64,000 nt of DNA from Mucilaginibacter sp. dw_454 (GCF_018449775.1 NZ_JAAVVB010000001.1:682001-746000); one strand, 5' to 3'; counted from the first letter of the stretch, positions 25,754 through 34,451 are shown. Notes: generated by a model from the letters alone, not told the origin. A program made the numbers and translations.

Positions 25754-27154
25754 TTAAACTTTAACTTCCTTCCATTTACCGCGCCTAAAGAAATACCAGG
25801 CTGCCAGCGCTAAAATAGTTTCGGCAATAGGGATGGAAAGAAAGGCACCGTTAGCGTGCATCCCCAATGGTTTTGCCAGATACCAGGCCAGCGGAATTTG
25901 CAGCACCCAAAAGCAAATAAAATTTATCCAGGTAGGTGTACGGGTATCGCCGGCGCCATTAAGTGCCTGGGTCATCACCATGCCTATACCATAGAATATA
26001 TAAGCCGATCCAAAAGTACGCAAAGCTTGTACGCCGTATTTAATTACCCCGGTATCCGTAGTAAACACGCGGATAATATGATCTGAGAAAAATAAAAATA
26101 TCAGCATCACCATACCCATAAATATAGCATTGTATTTGGCGGTGATGATAACACTTTGCTCAGCCCGATGAATTTCTTTAGCCCCCAGGTTTTGCCCAAC
26201 TAAGGTGGCCGCCGCATTACTTAAACCCCAGGCAGGCAAAATAAAGAACACCACGTTACGTATAGCTATTTGGTAACCTGCTGATGCCGCCGTACCGCTG
26301 GTTTCTGCTACCAGACGCGCCACCACAATCCAGCTGCCGCTGGCTATAATAAACTGTAAAGTAGCAGGCCACGCTATTTTAATAATGGTTTTAATAACTG
26401 TTGCGTCAAAACTAAAATGAATAGCTTTAAATTTAACTATACCGTTACCTTTTATTAAGTGATAACACTGATAAAGCACACCCGATGTGCGGCCCGTTAC
26501 GGTTGCTATAGCAGCCCCCTTTAGTCCGAAAAAATGGATTAAAACCGGGCAGAGAATAATATTTACAAAACTGGCTATCCAAAGGCTCTTCATGGCCATA
26601 GCAGCGTTACCCGCCCCACGGAAAATACCGTTGATCAGGAAGATGAGGATAATTACCAAACTGCCGCCAAACATAATACGGGTAAAAATGGCGCCATCGG
26701 CAATAACAGCTTTGCTGGCGCCCATTAAACTTAGAATGTCGCCGGCGTAAATCATACCTGCCACCGTTAATACCGCCGAAATGCCAAAAGCAATAATGAG
26801 CGATTGCGCCCCGGCATGAGCGGCGCCGTCTACGTTCTTTTCGCCAATGCGGCGGGCCACGACGGCTCCTGCGCCTATACTTAATCCCATGGCGATACTG
26901 TAAACTATCGTGATAACAGATTCTGTCAGACCCACGCTGGCAATAGCATTTTCGCCCAGCTTGCCTACAAAAAATATATCTACCAGCGCGAACACGCTTT
27001 CCAGGCTCAGTTCTAAAATCATCGGCACCGCCAATAAAAATACCGCACGGCGTATACTGCCGCTGGTAAAATCATGATTCTCGCCGTTGAGCGATTGCTT
27101 GATGACAGTAATTATATTTTTTAAGGTCATGGTAAGTTTATGTACAGATGGCAA
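25754..27154 (-). CDS. MATE-family efflux transporter
   Basis: A 466-residue inner-membrane antiporter with twelve hydrophobic segments in two homologous halves, the standard MATE layout. The first half begins with RRAVFLLAVPMILELSLESV and FALVDIFFVGKLGENAIASVG, the typical TM1-TM2 region. The second half repeats the pattern with LVGQNLGAKEIHRAEQS. It should export drugs or metabolites in exchange for sodium or protons. The first eight residues may be dispensable, since a second ATG starts MTLKNII. It is probably monocistronic, with no regulator adjacent. Confidence 0.92.
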   Translation of the reverse strand: MPSVHKLTMTLKNIITVIKQSLNGENHDFTSGSIRRAVFLLAVPMILELSLESVFALVDIFFVGKLGENAIASVGLTESVITIVYSIAMGLSIGAGAVVARRIGEKNVDGAAHAGAQSLIIAFGISAVLTVAGMIYAGDILSLMGASKAVIADGAIFTRIMFGGSLVIILIFLINGIFRGAGNAAMAMKSLWIASFVNIILCPVLIHFFGLKGAAIATVTGRTSGVLYQCYHLIKGNGIVKFKAIHFSFDATVIKTIIKIAWPATLQFIIASGSWIVVARLVAETSGTAASAGYQIAIRNVVFFILPAWGLSNAAATLVGQNLGAKEIHRAEQSVIITAKYNAIFMGMVMLIFLFFSDHIIRVFTTDTGVIKYGVQALRTFGSAYIFYGIGMVMTQALNGAGDTRTPTWINFICFWVLQIPLAWYLAKPLGMHANGAFLSIPIAETILALAAWYFFRRGKWKEVKV

Positions 27155-27304
27155 TTACGCTATCTTTTAATTTATATTTTCGGCTTTGTCGGGTTAAGGC
27201 CAAATTCCTTACCGTGAAACTAAATATTTACGCCAGGACAATTTTTATTGCACTCCGGTTGTTTGTTTCAAAGCGAGCTAGAGACGGTTTACCTGCGCTA
27301 ACCA

Positions 27305-27517
27305 TTAAATCAAAACTTCGCAAAGGTATCCGTTGGCCTCGATGATCTCAATGATCTTTTCGGGGATTACAATTGTTGCTTCAACCCTTAGTATCCGGTC
27401 GCAGTCTTCCATATCAAAGTTAACCCGGCTATGCGGGAAATGATCAAGCACCTGTCTGATCAATTGCTCAGACATTTCTATTTCATTAACATTGGTTTTA
27501 AAAACTTCGACTATCAT
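27305..27517 (-). CDS. Hypothetical 70-residue protein
   Basis: A small protein with a beta-alpha-beta pattern (MIVEVFKTNVNEIEMSEQLI, HFPHSRVNFDMEDCDRILRV, then IIEIIEANGYLCEVLI) reminiscent of small ferredoxin-like or HMA-like folds, although the CxxC of metal-binding HMA domains is missing. It starts 4 bases behind the DinB-like gene stop on the same strand, so the two are likely one transcript. Function unknown. Confidence 0.7.
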   Translation of the reverse strand: MIVEVFKTNVNEIEMSEQLIRQVLDHFPHSRVNFDMEDCDRILRVEATIVIPEKIIEIIEANGYLCEVLI

Positions 27518-27521
27518 GATA

Positions 27522-28019
27522 TTAACCTGCCAAAACTTTGGCGATTTTTTTCAACTGAAAGATATGGCGCTGGGTGTGTACAATATAAAACCAAATAAAC
27601 TCAAGCCGTGTAAACGCTCCAAATCCGGGTACCTCAAAAGCCAGGCAGGTTACCGTAATATTAAGCGTTTTTGCGGCCACAATCAACTTATTAAACCTGT
27701 TGTTAACCATGTCGAGCAATTCTTGCTTTCCATATTTTTTATCTGAAGGATAAATAAAGTCTGGCGATTGCATCCTGATATCCATGTTCAGAAACAGATC
27801 TGACACCGCCTTTATTTTCTCGCCCGGATCACGGTCAGTAGGGCTGGTATCGCCATAAAGCGTATCAACACTAGCTGCTTTCCATGCATGCTCTGTAACT
27901 TGCGCTGCTGTCCAACTGCCCTCAAAAGGAACAGTGTTTAATTGATCCTCAGGGATAGCTGATAATACCTGAACAAATTCCTGATGAACTCTATTTAAAT
28001 CATTTAAAGGTTCTTTCAT
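27522..28019 (-). CDS. DinB-like four-helix protein
   Basis: A 165-residue DinB/YfiT-superfamily protein. The histidine positions are visible as VTEHAWK near residue 42 and YIVHTQRHIFQ near residue 148, where the last histidines complete a metal site. The conserved tryptophan of WTAAQVTEH is also typical. The substrate is unknown; some family members are bacillithiol transferases. It heads a two-gene unit with the 70-residue protein and is followed upstream by a VOC protein on the same strand. Confidence 0.86.
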   Translation of the reverse strand: MKEPLNDLNRVHQEFVQVLSAIPEDQLNTVPFEGSWTAAQVTEHAWKAASVDTLYGDTSPTDRDPGEKIKAVSDLFLNMDIRMQSPDFIYPSDKKYGKQELLDMVNNRFNKLIVAAKTLNITVTCLAFEVPGFGAFTRLEFIWFYIVHTQRHIFQLKKIAKVLAG

Positions 28020-28075
28020 GTTATGCGATTTTTATGCCCTGCCAATTAGGGCTGGGCATAACCAGGAAATTATTT

Positions 28076-28495
28076 TTAACCCTCGATATAGTTAAGCATC
28101 CATTGTACGCCGAATTGATCTACCAGCATACCAAACCACGCCCCCCAGAACATTTTTTCTAATGGCTGTTGTATTTGGCCACCGGCTGCCAGGCCATTAA
28201 ATATACGGTGCATTTCTTCGATGCTTTCAGGGCTTACGGCAATAGAGATATTGTTGCCGAAATTCAAAGTATGCCCCGCCGATTCGAGCGCGTCGGTGCC
28301 CATGAGTACGTTTTTGCCAATGGGCAATGCGACGTGCATAATGCGCTCTTTGTCTTCGGCAGACATGCTGTCGCCGTGAGGGGTATCTTTAAAACGTTGC
28401 AACGCTTTAAATTCGCCGCCGAAAACAGATTTGTAAAAATTAAAAGCTTCTTCGGTGTTACCTAAAAAATTAAGGTAGGGATCAATTTGTGCCAT
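28076..28495 (-). CDS. VOC-family (PhnB-like/glyoxalase superfamily) protein
   Basis: A 139-residue protein of the vicinal oxygen chelate superfamily, PhnB-like subgroup. It starts MAQIDPYLNFLGNTEEAFNF, the family's hallmark first strand and helix, and ends FGVQWMLNY. The central GKNVLMGTD and the SPESIEEMHRIFNGLA helix match the second half-fold. Such proteins are often annotated as 3-demethylubiquinone methyltransferase-like, but no methyltransferase activity is implied. The longer ORF to 28576 has an N-terminus without family features, so the ATG at 28495 was chosen. Confidence 0.88.
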   Translation of the reverse strand: MAQIDPYLNFLGNTEEAFNFYKSVFGGEFKALQRFKDTPHGDSMSAEDKERIMHVALPIGKNVLMGTDALESAGHTLNFGNNISIAVSPESIEEMHRIFNGLAAGGQIQQPLEKMFWGAWFGMLVDQFGVQWMLNYIEG

Positions 28496-28633
28496 GATTG
28501 TATTTTTTGATTTGTTTGTTTTAGTTAGGCTAAGGTAGGCGCAATTTTTTGATGTGATGATGTGCATAAATGTCAACTATAGGGGGTATTCGAGACATTT
28601 TTTTATATTTATGCCACCAATAAATGAAAGCAA

Positions 28634-29602
28634 ATGATACAATTAGGCATTTTACTAACTAACAAATACAGGCTGTTAAGTGTAGCCGCCATATTGGATG
28701 TTTTTGAAAGTGTAAACAGGTTTTATACTGAAAATGAGGAGGAACCAGCTTTTAATATCTCGCTAATCAGCACTAATACATCCGACGGAAATGCTTTGGA
28801 GTTTAAAGGATATCCAATTCAAGCACCTGCTTCGGCAACAAAACAGGACCTCGTATTTATTCCTGCTTTTAATACGATGGATATTATCCCGGCCATACAG
28901 GAAAATTATTCTTTTATCCCATGGCTGCAACAACAGCACCAGCAAGGTGCCGAACTGGCTTGTGTGTGTACGGGCGCATTTCTATTAGGCGCTACCGGCC
29001 TGCTTAACGGTAAAACCGCTACAACCCATGTTGACGCCTGCGAAGCTTTTGCCAATGCTTTCCCGCAAGTTAAACTACAGGCCGACAAAGTGGTAACCGG
29101 CGATACCGGCTTGTATACCAGCGGCGGTTCAACCTCGAGCTTTCATTTAATGCTGCATCTGTTGCAAAAACATTGTGGTAAAGATATAGCTGTGCGCACA
29201 GCTAAGCTATTTTCTATAGATATGGATCGCGGGCAGCAAACCTATTTTAGTACTTTCTCGCCGGTACAGGCACATAACGACGAATTGGTGGCTATGGCGC
29301 AACAAAGTATTGAATCGGCCTATCATAATGCCGGAACAATTGAGGAACTGATCAAAGAAATCCCTGGTAGTCGCCGCAATATTGCCCGTAGATTTAAACA
29401 AGTTACAGGTATTACACCGATAGAATATCTACAGAAAACCAGAATTGAAGCTGCTAAACGCCTGCTGATCAAAACCAATCAGCAAATGACCGAGGTAATG
29501 ATCAACTCTGGCTATAGCGACCCCAAAGCGTTTCGCAAGATTTTCAGGAAAACTGTTGGTATGACACCGACCGGTTATCGCGAGAAATTTTATATGAGTT
29601 GA
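28634..29602 (+). CDS. GlxA-family transcriptional regulator (DJ-1/PfpI + AraC)
   Basis: A 322-residue regulator. The N-terminal DJ-1/PfpI-like domain (about 1-200) contains the nucleophile-elbow-like ACVCTGAFLLGATGLLNGK. The C-terminal AraC domain (about 215-318) has two helix-turn-helices, seen in TIEELIKEIPGSRRNIARRF and in TEVMINSGYSDPKAFRKIF, and the GMTPTGYREKF end. The domain order matches GlxA-type activators, which sense small molecules. It is divergent from the VOC gene with a 138-base gap, so that gene may be its target. Its 3' end abuts yjbQ. Confidence 0.92.
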   Translation: MIQLGILLTNKYRLLSVAAILDVFESVNRFYTENEEEPAFNISLISTNTSDGNALEFKGYPIQAPASATKQDLVFIPAFNTMDIIPAIQENYSFIPWLQQQHQQGAELACVCTGAFLLGATGLLNGKTATTHVDACEAFANAFPQVKLQADKVVTGDTGLYTSGGSTSSFHLMLHLLQKHCGKDIAVRTAKLFSIDMDRGQQTYFSTFSPVQAHNDELVAMAQQSIESAYHNAGTIEELIKEIPGSRRNIARRFKQVTGITPIEYLQKTRIEAAKRLLIKTNQQMTEVMINSGYSDPKAFRKIFRKTVGMTPTGYREKFYMS

Positions 29603-30025
29603 TTATTCTCCCCAGGCAGTGATCATCAGACTGCGCGAGCCACCATAATTACGATGTTCGCACAGGTAAATGCCTTGCCATATCCCCAAAGCAAAACGGC
29701 CATTACGGATAGGGATAGTTACCGAGCTACCCAGCAGCGCCGCTTTCAAATGTGCCGGCATATCGTCCGGGCCCTCGTCGTCATGCTGATAATCCGGATC
29801 ATTCTCGGGAACCGCTTTACTGAAATACATTTCAAAATCTTTACGCACGGTTGGGTCGGCGTTTTCATTGATGCTTAATGAGGCTGATGTATGCTGGATG
29901 AACACCTGGCAAATGCCCATTTTGATTTCGCCAATCTGTGGAAGCGCCTGCACGACTTCGGAAGTTATTAAGTGAAAGCCGCGTCGACGCTGGCTAAGCT
30001 GTATTTGTTGTTGAAATATTTTCAT
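29603..30025 (-). CDS. yjbQ: YjbQ-family secondary thiamine-phosphate synthase-like protein
   Basis: A 140-residue UPF0047/YjbQ protein. The conserved patterns are HTSASLSINENADPTVRKD near residue 45, DDEGPDDMPAHLKAALLGSS near residue 80 with metal-binding acidic and histidine residues, and LGIWQGIYLCEHR near the end. Family members show weak thiamine-phosphate synthase activity in E. coli, but the main role is unsettled. A TAAATTTG promoter box lies at 30066-30073. The gene converges exactly with the GlxA-like gene, with adjoining stops. Confidence 0.92.
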   Translation of the reverse strand: MKIFQQQIQLSQRRRGFHLITSEVVQALPQIGEIKMGICQVFIQHTSASLSINENADPTVRKDFEMYFSKAVPENDPDYQHDDEGPDDMPAHLKAALLGSSVTIPIRNGRFALGIWQGIYLCEHRNYGGSRSLMITAWGE

Positions 30026-30065
30026 GATGATGTTGATGTAAAGTAACGCACTTGCAATAACAATG

Positions 30066-30073
30066 CAAATTTA
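30066..30073 (-). promoter_or_regulatory. -7 promoter box of yjbQ
   Basis: The minus strand reads TAAATTTG, matching TAnnTTTG, 40 bases upstream of the yjbQ ATG. Confidence 0.45.
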
Positions 30074-30134
30074 TATAACTATAGCACGAGGTTGTATATT
30101 TCGATAAAGGCATGATGATTGTATTGATGCGCCC

Positions 30135-30290
30135 ATGAGAGCATTTTTTTCGGACAGCCTGCACGTTTTTATTGTTATAATGATATTTGTTTTAGGAATA
30201 GGAGGGGCGCTGGTTACCGGCGGCAGGTTTGATGAATGGGGCAAGCGCCTGCGTTGGCGTCGCAAAAAAAAGAATATGGATTACCATTAA
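30135..30290 (+). CDS. Small single-helix membrane protein (51 residues)
   Basis: An ATG ORF with a short head (MRAFFSDSLH), one hydrophobic helix (VFIVIMIFVLGIGGALVTGG) and a strongly basic tail (RLRWRRKKKN) ending at TAA 30288-30290. The basic tail after the helix fits an N-out, C-in inner-membrane orientation. It precedes a PMP3-like membrane gene by 59 bases on the same strand. Function unknown, and no RBS is visible. Confidence 0.45.
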   Translation: MRAFFSDSLHVFIVIMIFVLGIGGALVTGGRFDEWGKRLRWRRKKKNMDYH

Positions 30291-30349
30291 TTTGTAACTA
30301 TAGCAGGTTCAGCGGGTCTAATTGATGTTGAACCCGTAAACTTGTTGCT

Positions 30350-30547
30350 ATGCGTTACTTTCTTTGTCTGTTATTACCGCCCTTAGCTGTATTTACCACA
30401 GGCCGTATGGGCGCATTCATTCTAAATTTACTACTTACGCTGTGTTTTTGGATCCCGGGTGTGATTCACGCAGTATTGGTAACCAATGACTATTATGCAG
30501 CCAAACGCCACCGCCGGTTGGTACGCGTTATGAAGCGCAGATATTAG
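30350..30547 (+). CDS. YqaE/Pmp3-family small membrane protein
   Basis: A 65-residue protein with the two-helix Pmp3 layout: LCLLLPPLAVFTTGRMGAF, then LNLLLTLCFWIPGVIHAVLV, then a basic tail. The LPPLAV and WIPGVIHA segments are the family hallmarks. Pmp3/YqaE proteins affect membrane potential and are induced by salt or cold in several organisms. It follows another small membrane ORF and precedes a methyltransferase on the same strand. Confidence 0.88.
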   Translation: MRYFLCLLLPPLAVFTTGRMGAFILNLLLTLCFWIPGVIHAVLVTNDYYAAKRHRRLVRVMKRRY

Positions 30548-30596
30548 CCGAGCTTTGTTTCTGTTTAGCTAACTTGCCGCATATTTTACAACGAAT

Positions 30597-31286
30597 ATGA
30601 ATGACGTGCTAGGGCAAGCCATATATGATTACTGGGATAAGCGGTCGCCTTCTAAATTATGGATCAATAATAAATACGGCCCCAAAGAGGAGATGCCTAT
30701 CGGTATCTATTTCCGTGAGGAAGACGATATGCCCGATATAGAATGGATGGCGCTGGAGCAATGCCGCGGCAAAGTGCTGGACATTGGCGCAGGAGCAGGA
30801 AGTCATTCTTTGTACTTATCAGAGCATGAGTTTGATGTCACCGCCATGGATATTTCGCCATTGTGTGTTAAAGTCATGAAAGAGAGAGGTATCAGGAATG
30901 CTTTGGAAGGCGATATCTTCCAATACAAACAAGGCGGTTATGATACTTTATTACTGCTGATGAACGGCATAGGTCTGGCCGGTACTATTGAGGGGCTTAA
31001 AAAACTGCTTATTCACTTAAAGACTTTATTAAAGCCCGATGGGCAGATATTATTTGATTCGTCGGATATAGTTTATCTGTACGAAGGCAATTTGCCTAAA
31101 CACGGTTATTATGGCGAGGTTGAATATCAGTATGCCTACAAAAAGCTAAAGACCGAGTGGTTTAGTTGGTTATATATTGACGAGCATACTTTACAACAAG
31201 TCGCGGTTGAGACCGGTTATTTAACGGAAGTATTAATTGATGATGAGCACGGTCAATATTTAACACGTTTAACAGTAATGCATTAG
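30597..31286 (+). CDS. Class I SAM-dependent methyltransferase
   Basis: A 229-residue methyltransferase with the SAM-binding motif I GKVLDIGAGAGSHSLYL near residue 60, motif II around TAMDISPLCVKVM, and the post-motif TLLLLMNGIGLAGTIEGLKK. The N-terminal segment YGPKEEMPIGIYFREEDDMP is a less common extension with no recognised function. The substrate is unknown. It lies 49 bases downstream of the Pmp3-like gene and just before a SIMPL-domain gene. Confidence 0.88.
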   Translation: MNDVLGQAIYDYWDKRSPSKLWINNKYGPKEEMPIGIYFREEDDMPDIEWMALEQCRGKVLDIGAGAGSHSLYLSEHEFDVTAMDISPLCVKVMKERGIRNALEGDIFQYKQGGYDTLLLLMNGIGLAGTIEGLKKLLIHLKTLLKPDGQILFDSSDIVYLYEGNLPKHGYYGEVEYQYAYKKLKTEWFSWLYIDEHTLQQVAVETGYLTEVLIDDEHGQYLTRLTVMH

Positions 31287-31356
31287 GTTATTATTGAATG
31301 ATCAATTAAACTTTATGCTTATTATTTGTTCTATATCTAACAAAAACGATAATAAT

Positions 31357-32055
31357 ATGAAGAAGCTATTTATACTTGCCGCGCTAACTATCGCGACTAC
31401 CTACACCACCTTTGCGCAGAGTGTTGATCTGCGCCGTAAAATTGAAGTTACCGGTACCGCCGAACAAGAAATTACCCCAGACATTATCAACGTGACTATT
31501 TCTTTGCAGGAGTACATGAATGGTAAAACTAAAGTTACCATTGACCAATTGGAGAAACAACTCGAGCAGGCTGTTAACGATGCCGGTATTCCGAAAGAAG
31601 ATTTTACCATCAATAATTTGTCGGCTTACAATAATACCTATCAGAAAAAGAAAAATCCTGATTTCCTGGCATCCAAACAATATGGTATCCGTTTTCATGA
31701 TTTGAACCGCTTTAACCAGATCATCAGTAAGGTTGATGCAAAAGGTATCCAAAGCACCAATATAGATAGTTATGATTATTCGAAGATGGAGCAGCTGAAA
31801 AATGATTTGAAGCTGAAAGCTTTACTGTCTGCAAAAGCAAAAGCTACTTTTTTGCTGGCGGGTTTAAGCGAAACAGTGGGACCTGTATTGAACATTACTG
31901 AGAATGACAATAGCGTATACATGCAGCCAAGAGCGGTGATGTTTAAAAGCATGGCTGTAGCGGCCGACAGGCAGGAACCGGCAGAATCTGACATCGACGT
32001 TAAAAAAATTAAGTTAAGCTTCCAGATCAACGCCGTGTTTCAAATCGGCAAATAA
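31357..32055 (+). CDS. Secreted SIMPL-domain (DUF541) protein
   Basis: A 232-residue exported protein of the SIMPL/DUF541 family. From the ATG at 31357 it starts MKKLFILAALTIATTYTTFA, a signal peptide. The mature part has the family opening RKIEVTGTAEQEITPDIINV and the closing KIKLSFQINAVFQI. SIMPL proteins form beta-rich oligomers in the periplasm and have been linked to oxidative stress and kinase signalling, but the role here is unknown. An in-frame ATG at 31294 would place 21 residues before the signal peptide and was rejected. Confidence 0.88.
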   Translation: MKKLFILAALTIATTYTTFAQSVDLRRKIEVTGTAEQEITPDIINVTISLQEYMNGKTKVTIDQLEKQLEQAVNDAGIPKEDFTINNLSAYNNTYQKKKNPDFLASKQYGIRFHDLNRFNQIISKVDAKGIQSTNIDSYDYSKMEQLKNDLKLKALLSAKAKATFLLAGLSETVGPVLNITENDNSVYMQPRAVMFKSMAVAADRQEPAESDIDVKKIKLSFQINAVFQIGK

Positions 32056-32070
32056 AAATATTAACCTGCT

Positions 32071-32112
32071 GTAAAAAGGGGTATCGACTAATTAGTCGAT
32101 ACCCCTTTTTAC
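32071..32112. terminator. Bidirectional terminator between SIMPL gene and lipoprotein gene
   Basis: A perfect inverted repeat with arms 32071-32090 and 32093-32112, including GGGGTATCGACTA and its complement, flanked by A and T runs on either side. It serves the two convergent genes. Confidence 0.85.
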
Positions 32113-32130
32113 TTATTTAAGAATATCTGG

Positions 32131-32532
32131 TTAATTAGCCGGTACAGTATACGTAAACTCAAAGCCTGTTCCCGGGTCGCTGCCATTGCCGTGGGTAGTT
32201 ATCGGGCCCACAGTCTTGCCTTTATAAGTTACTACAGGTGCCATAGTTCCTGTTTTATCAGAAGCAGCCTCTATCGTTACTACGTTACCCGGTTCAGGAG
32301 TGAACGAGTAATCCAGGCTGGCTACATCGTAATCATCTTTAGTGGTAAATTGATTACTTATGGGGTCAGACTCGGTGATGTTATAAGAGAAGATCTGGCT
32401 GCTGGTTATAATAATATGCATGGTAGGAGCAGGGGCAGTGTTAGCCGGGTTTTGGTCTGTTATCTGCGCATTCTCCTTCTTGCAGCCAAAAGCCAGCAGT
32501 AAAATCAAGAAGTATAGGTGCTGTTTTTTCAT
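32131..32532 (-). CDS. Small lipoprotein of unknown function
   Basis: A 133-residue lipoprotein: signal MKKQHLYFLILLLAFGC with lipobox FGC followed by KKEN, then a Pro/Ala/Thr-rich linker and a beta-rich domain (YDVASLDYSFTPEPGNVVTI, FEFTYTVPAN at the end). The domain could be Ig-like or a small beta-sandwich. There is no family match I can name. It converges with the SIMPL gene across a shared terminator. Confidence 0.75.
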   Translation of the reverse strand: MKKQHLYFLILLLAFGCKKENAQITDQNPANTAPAPTMHIIITSSQIFSYNITESDPISNQFTTKDDYDVASLDYSFTPEPGNVVTIEAASDKTGTMAPVVTYKGKTVGPITTHGNGSDPGTGFEFTYTVPAN

Positions 32533-32567
32533 AATCTGGTTTATAATATCATTAACAAAATAGCTAA

Positions 32568-33014
32568 CTAATTAGTATTCAGTATTAAACGTGGTTCGTC
32601 ATAGGCAATCATCTGTTCGCGCTCGCGGGCCGGAATAGATACCGACTTGTTTGTTGTATAGTCATAGCTGATACAAACGGTTTTGCCCGTTGTGCAAATT
32701 TCCTCGCCGTGCGGTGTTATTCTAACTAATACCTGCATCACATCAAAACTACTATTGCCTATGCGCACTACGCGTACGTAGCAAGCAATCTCGTCGTGCA
32801 GATTTATAGGTTTTAGATAATTAACCTCGCTGCGGCCTACAATAATGCCGTGTTCACTTAAATTCCAATCAATAGCATGTTTCCAATAGTTAAACCGGGC
32901 TATCTCAAAATAGGTAAGGTATATCGCATTGTTAACGTGACCCACTGCATCTATATCCGAAAAACGGATATGTATGGGGGTGCGAAACTTGTAATCTGCT
33001 AGTTTTTCAGCCAT
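32568..33014 (-). CDS. 4HBT hotdog-fold acyl-CoA thioesterase
   Basis: A 148-residue thioesterase of the 4-hydroxybenzoyl-CoA thioesterase family. The motif RFSDIDAVGHVNNAIYLTYFE near residue 17 holds the catalytic aspartate and the GHVNN segment, and NYLKPINLHDEIACYVRV follows as the second hotdog strand pair. It probably hydrolyses acyl-CoA or acyl-ACP in the cytoplasm. It is divergent from the hsp20 gene. Confidence 0.9.
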   Translation of the reverse strand: MAEKLADYKFRTPIHIRFSDIDAVGHVNNAIYLTYFEIARFNYWKHAIDWNLSEHGIIVGRSEVNYLKPINLHDEIACYVRVVRIGNSSFDVMQVLVRITPHGEEICTTGKTVCISYDYTTNKSVSIPAREREQMIAYDEPRLILNTN

Positions 33015-33135
33015 TAAGTGTCAATATGTCGGTTTAAAATTGGTTAAAATGACAAGACGTCATTCAATTGCGCTCAAAACGCCAATGGTATGGGTATTGA
33101 TTAACTCTTTACGAAAATAACAATAAAATAAAAAC

Positions 33136-33152
33136 TTTAGGAGGATATAACA
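33136..33152 (+). promoter_or_regulatory. Canonical Shine-Dalgarno before hsp20, rare in this window
   Basis: The leader reads TTTAGGAGGATATAACA directly before the ATG at 33153. AGGAGG is a full anti-16S match with 8-9 bases spacing. Most other starts in the window have no such sequence, so this gene is likely translated unusually strongly. Confidence 0.7.
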
Positions 33153-33590
33153 ATGACTTTAGTAAAATTTGGTAAAGAGCCCAAAAATAACTTCGTAAAC
33201 CCATTCTTTAATGACGTTTACTCCATCTTGAATGATTCGTTTTTAAACGAAAGATCTGCTAGCCGTGTACCTGCTGTTAACATTGCAGAAAGCGACGCAC
33301 AATTTGAAATAGACTTGGCTATCCCCGGTTTAAACAAAGAAGATATTAAGATCAATCTGGATAAAAATGTATTAAGCGTTTCGGCTGATAAGAAAACTGA
33401 AACCATTGATGAAAATAAGAAATTTACCAAACGCGAATACAGCTTTAATACTTTCAGCAGATCATTCAACTTGCCGGAAAGCGCAGACCATTCAAAAATT
33501 GATGCCGACTACGTTAATGGTGTTTTGAAATTGACTATTGCTAAAAAAGAAGAAGCTAAATTTCAGACCAGAGAAATAGCTGTAAAATAA
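33153..33590 (+). CDS. Hsp20/alpha-crystallin-family small heat shock protein
   Basis: A 145-residue small heat shock protein. The alpha-crystallin domain spans roughly residues 40-135, with the motif DLAIPGLNKEDIKINLDKNV, the TKREYSFNTFSRSFNLPES loop and the conserved YVNGVLKLTIAKKEE (the G-x-L motif). The protein prevents aggregation of unfolded proteins without ATP. It has a perfect Shine-Dalgarno sequence, consistent with strong stress expression. No chaperone partner is adjacent. Confidence 0.94.
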   Translation: MTLVKFGKEPKNNFVNPFFNDVYSILNDSFLNERSASRVPAVNIAESDAQFEIDLAIPGLNKEDIKINLDKNVLSVSADKKTETIDENKKFTKREYSFNTFSRSFNLPESADHSKIDADYVNGVLKLTIAKKEEAKFQTREIAVK

Positions 33591-33623
33591 TATTATATCG
33601 GGAAGTTCCGAAAGTCCGTGGCA

Positions 33624-33659
33624 GTGAGGGTGATTGCGCGTGAAATGTGAGGGTGATTG
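33624..33659. repeat. Two 13-bp direct repeats downstream of hsp20
   Basis: GTGAGGGTGATTG occurs at 33624-33636 and again at 33647-33659, a period of 23 bases, in the 203-base gap between hsp20 and yajQ. No ORF spans it. It may be part of the hsp20 3' untranslated region or a protein-binding site. Confidence 0.5.
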
Positions 33660-33730
33660 TGTTTGCAGGCCCGGACCTAGGAAATACCGGTAAAGAGTGT
33701 TTTCATAATAAGTAATGTTGGTTTAGTTTG

Positions 33731-33761
33731 AAAAGGCCGTCCCGAAAGGGGCGGCTTTTTC
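33731..33761 (+). terminator. Rho-independent terminator downstream of hsp20
   Basis: The stem GGCCGTCCC / GGGGCGGCTT with a GAAA loop (one G-T pair) is followed by a T run. It also separates hsp20 from the convergent yajQ gene. Confidence 0.75.
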
Positions 33762-33793
33762 TTTATGTCGGATTTCGGATGTTCGATATCTAA

Positions 33794-34291
33794 CTAATCC
33801 CTCATATTAATATATTGCAGCGGCTGGCCAAAATCCTCTTTACGGCACAATGCTATTACACCTTGCAGGTCGTCAATCTTTTTGCCTACTATGCGTACCT
33901 GGTCGTCCATAATGCTGGCTTGTACTTTTAGGCCACTGTCTTTTATTTTTTTAACGATTTTTTTGGCGGTCTCCTGGTCAATGCCCTGTTTTACTTTGAT
34001 CTCTTTACGGATCATGTTGCCTGACGCGGCCTGCTCTTTGCCATAATCCAGGTCTAAAGACTTAGGGTCCACCTGTTGTTTCACCATGCGGCTGATTATA
34101 GCATCTGTAATAGCTTTAAGACGCATATCGCTTTCTGTAACTACAGTTACTATATTGGTTTTCTTATCCAGATCTACCGTACTTTTCGAGTCGTTAAAGT
34201 CATAACGGTTTAAAATATCTTTTTTGGCGATGTTAATGACGTTGTCCAGGGTCTGGCCGTCAATTTTGCTTACTATATCAAAGCTTGGCAT
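33794..34291 (-). CDS. yajQ: YajQ-family nucleotide-binding protein
   Basis: A 165-residue UPF0234/YajQ protein. It starts MPSFDIVSKIDGQTLDNVIN and has the family features RYDFNDSKSTV near residue 30, VKQQVDPKSLDLDYGKEQAA near residue 90, and IKVKQGIDQETAKKIVKKIK. In Xanthomonas and Pseudomonas the orthologue binds cyclic di-GMP and acts in regulation. Length and N-terminus match the family. A TAATTTTG box lies at 34315-34322. Confidence 0.94.
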   Translation of the reverse strand: MPSFDIVSKIDGQTLDNVINIAKKDILNRYDFNDSKSTVDLDKKTNIVTVVTESDMRLKAITDAIISRMVKQQVDPKSLDLDYGKEQAASGNMIRKEIKVKQGIDQETAKKIVKKIKDSGLKVQASIMDDQVRIVGKKIDDLQGVIALCRKEDFGQPLQYINMRD

Positions 34292-34314
34292 ATTGTGTAT
34301 TTTTACTTGAGTTG

Positions 34315-34322
34315 CAAAATTA
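34315..34322 (-). promoter_or_regulatory. -7 promoter box of yajQ
   Basis: The minus strand reads TAATTTTG, matching TAnnTTTG, 23 bases upstream of the yajQ ATG. Confidence 0.5.
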
Positions 34323-34451
34323 CTATTTAAAAGGGGATAAAATCAAATGCTGAATTTGTGTGTTAAAACAAACAGATATAGCAATTTATTAATATTAAAT
34401 TAACAAATAAATAGGCAGCTTTGCCATAACCTACGGGTGTCACATTTATAT

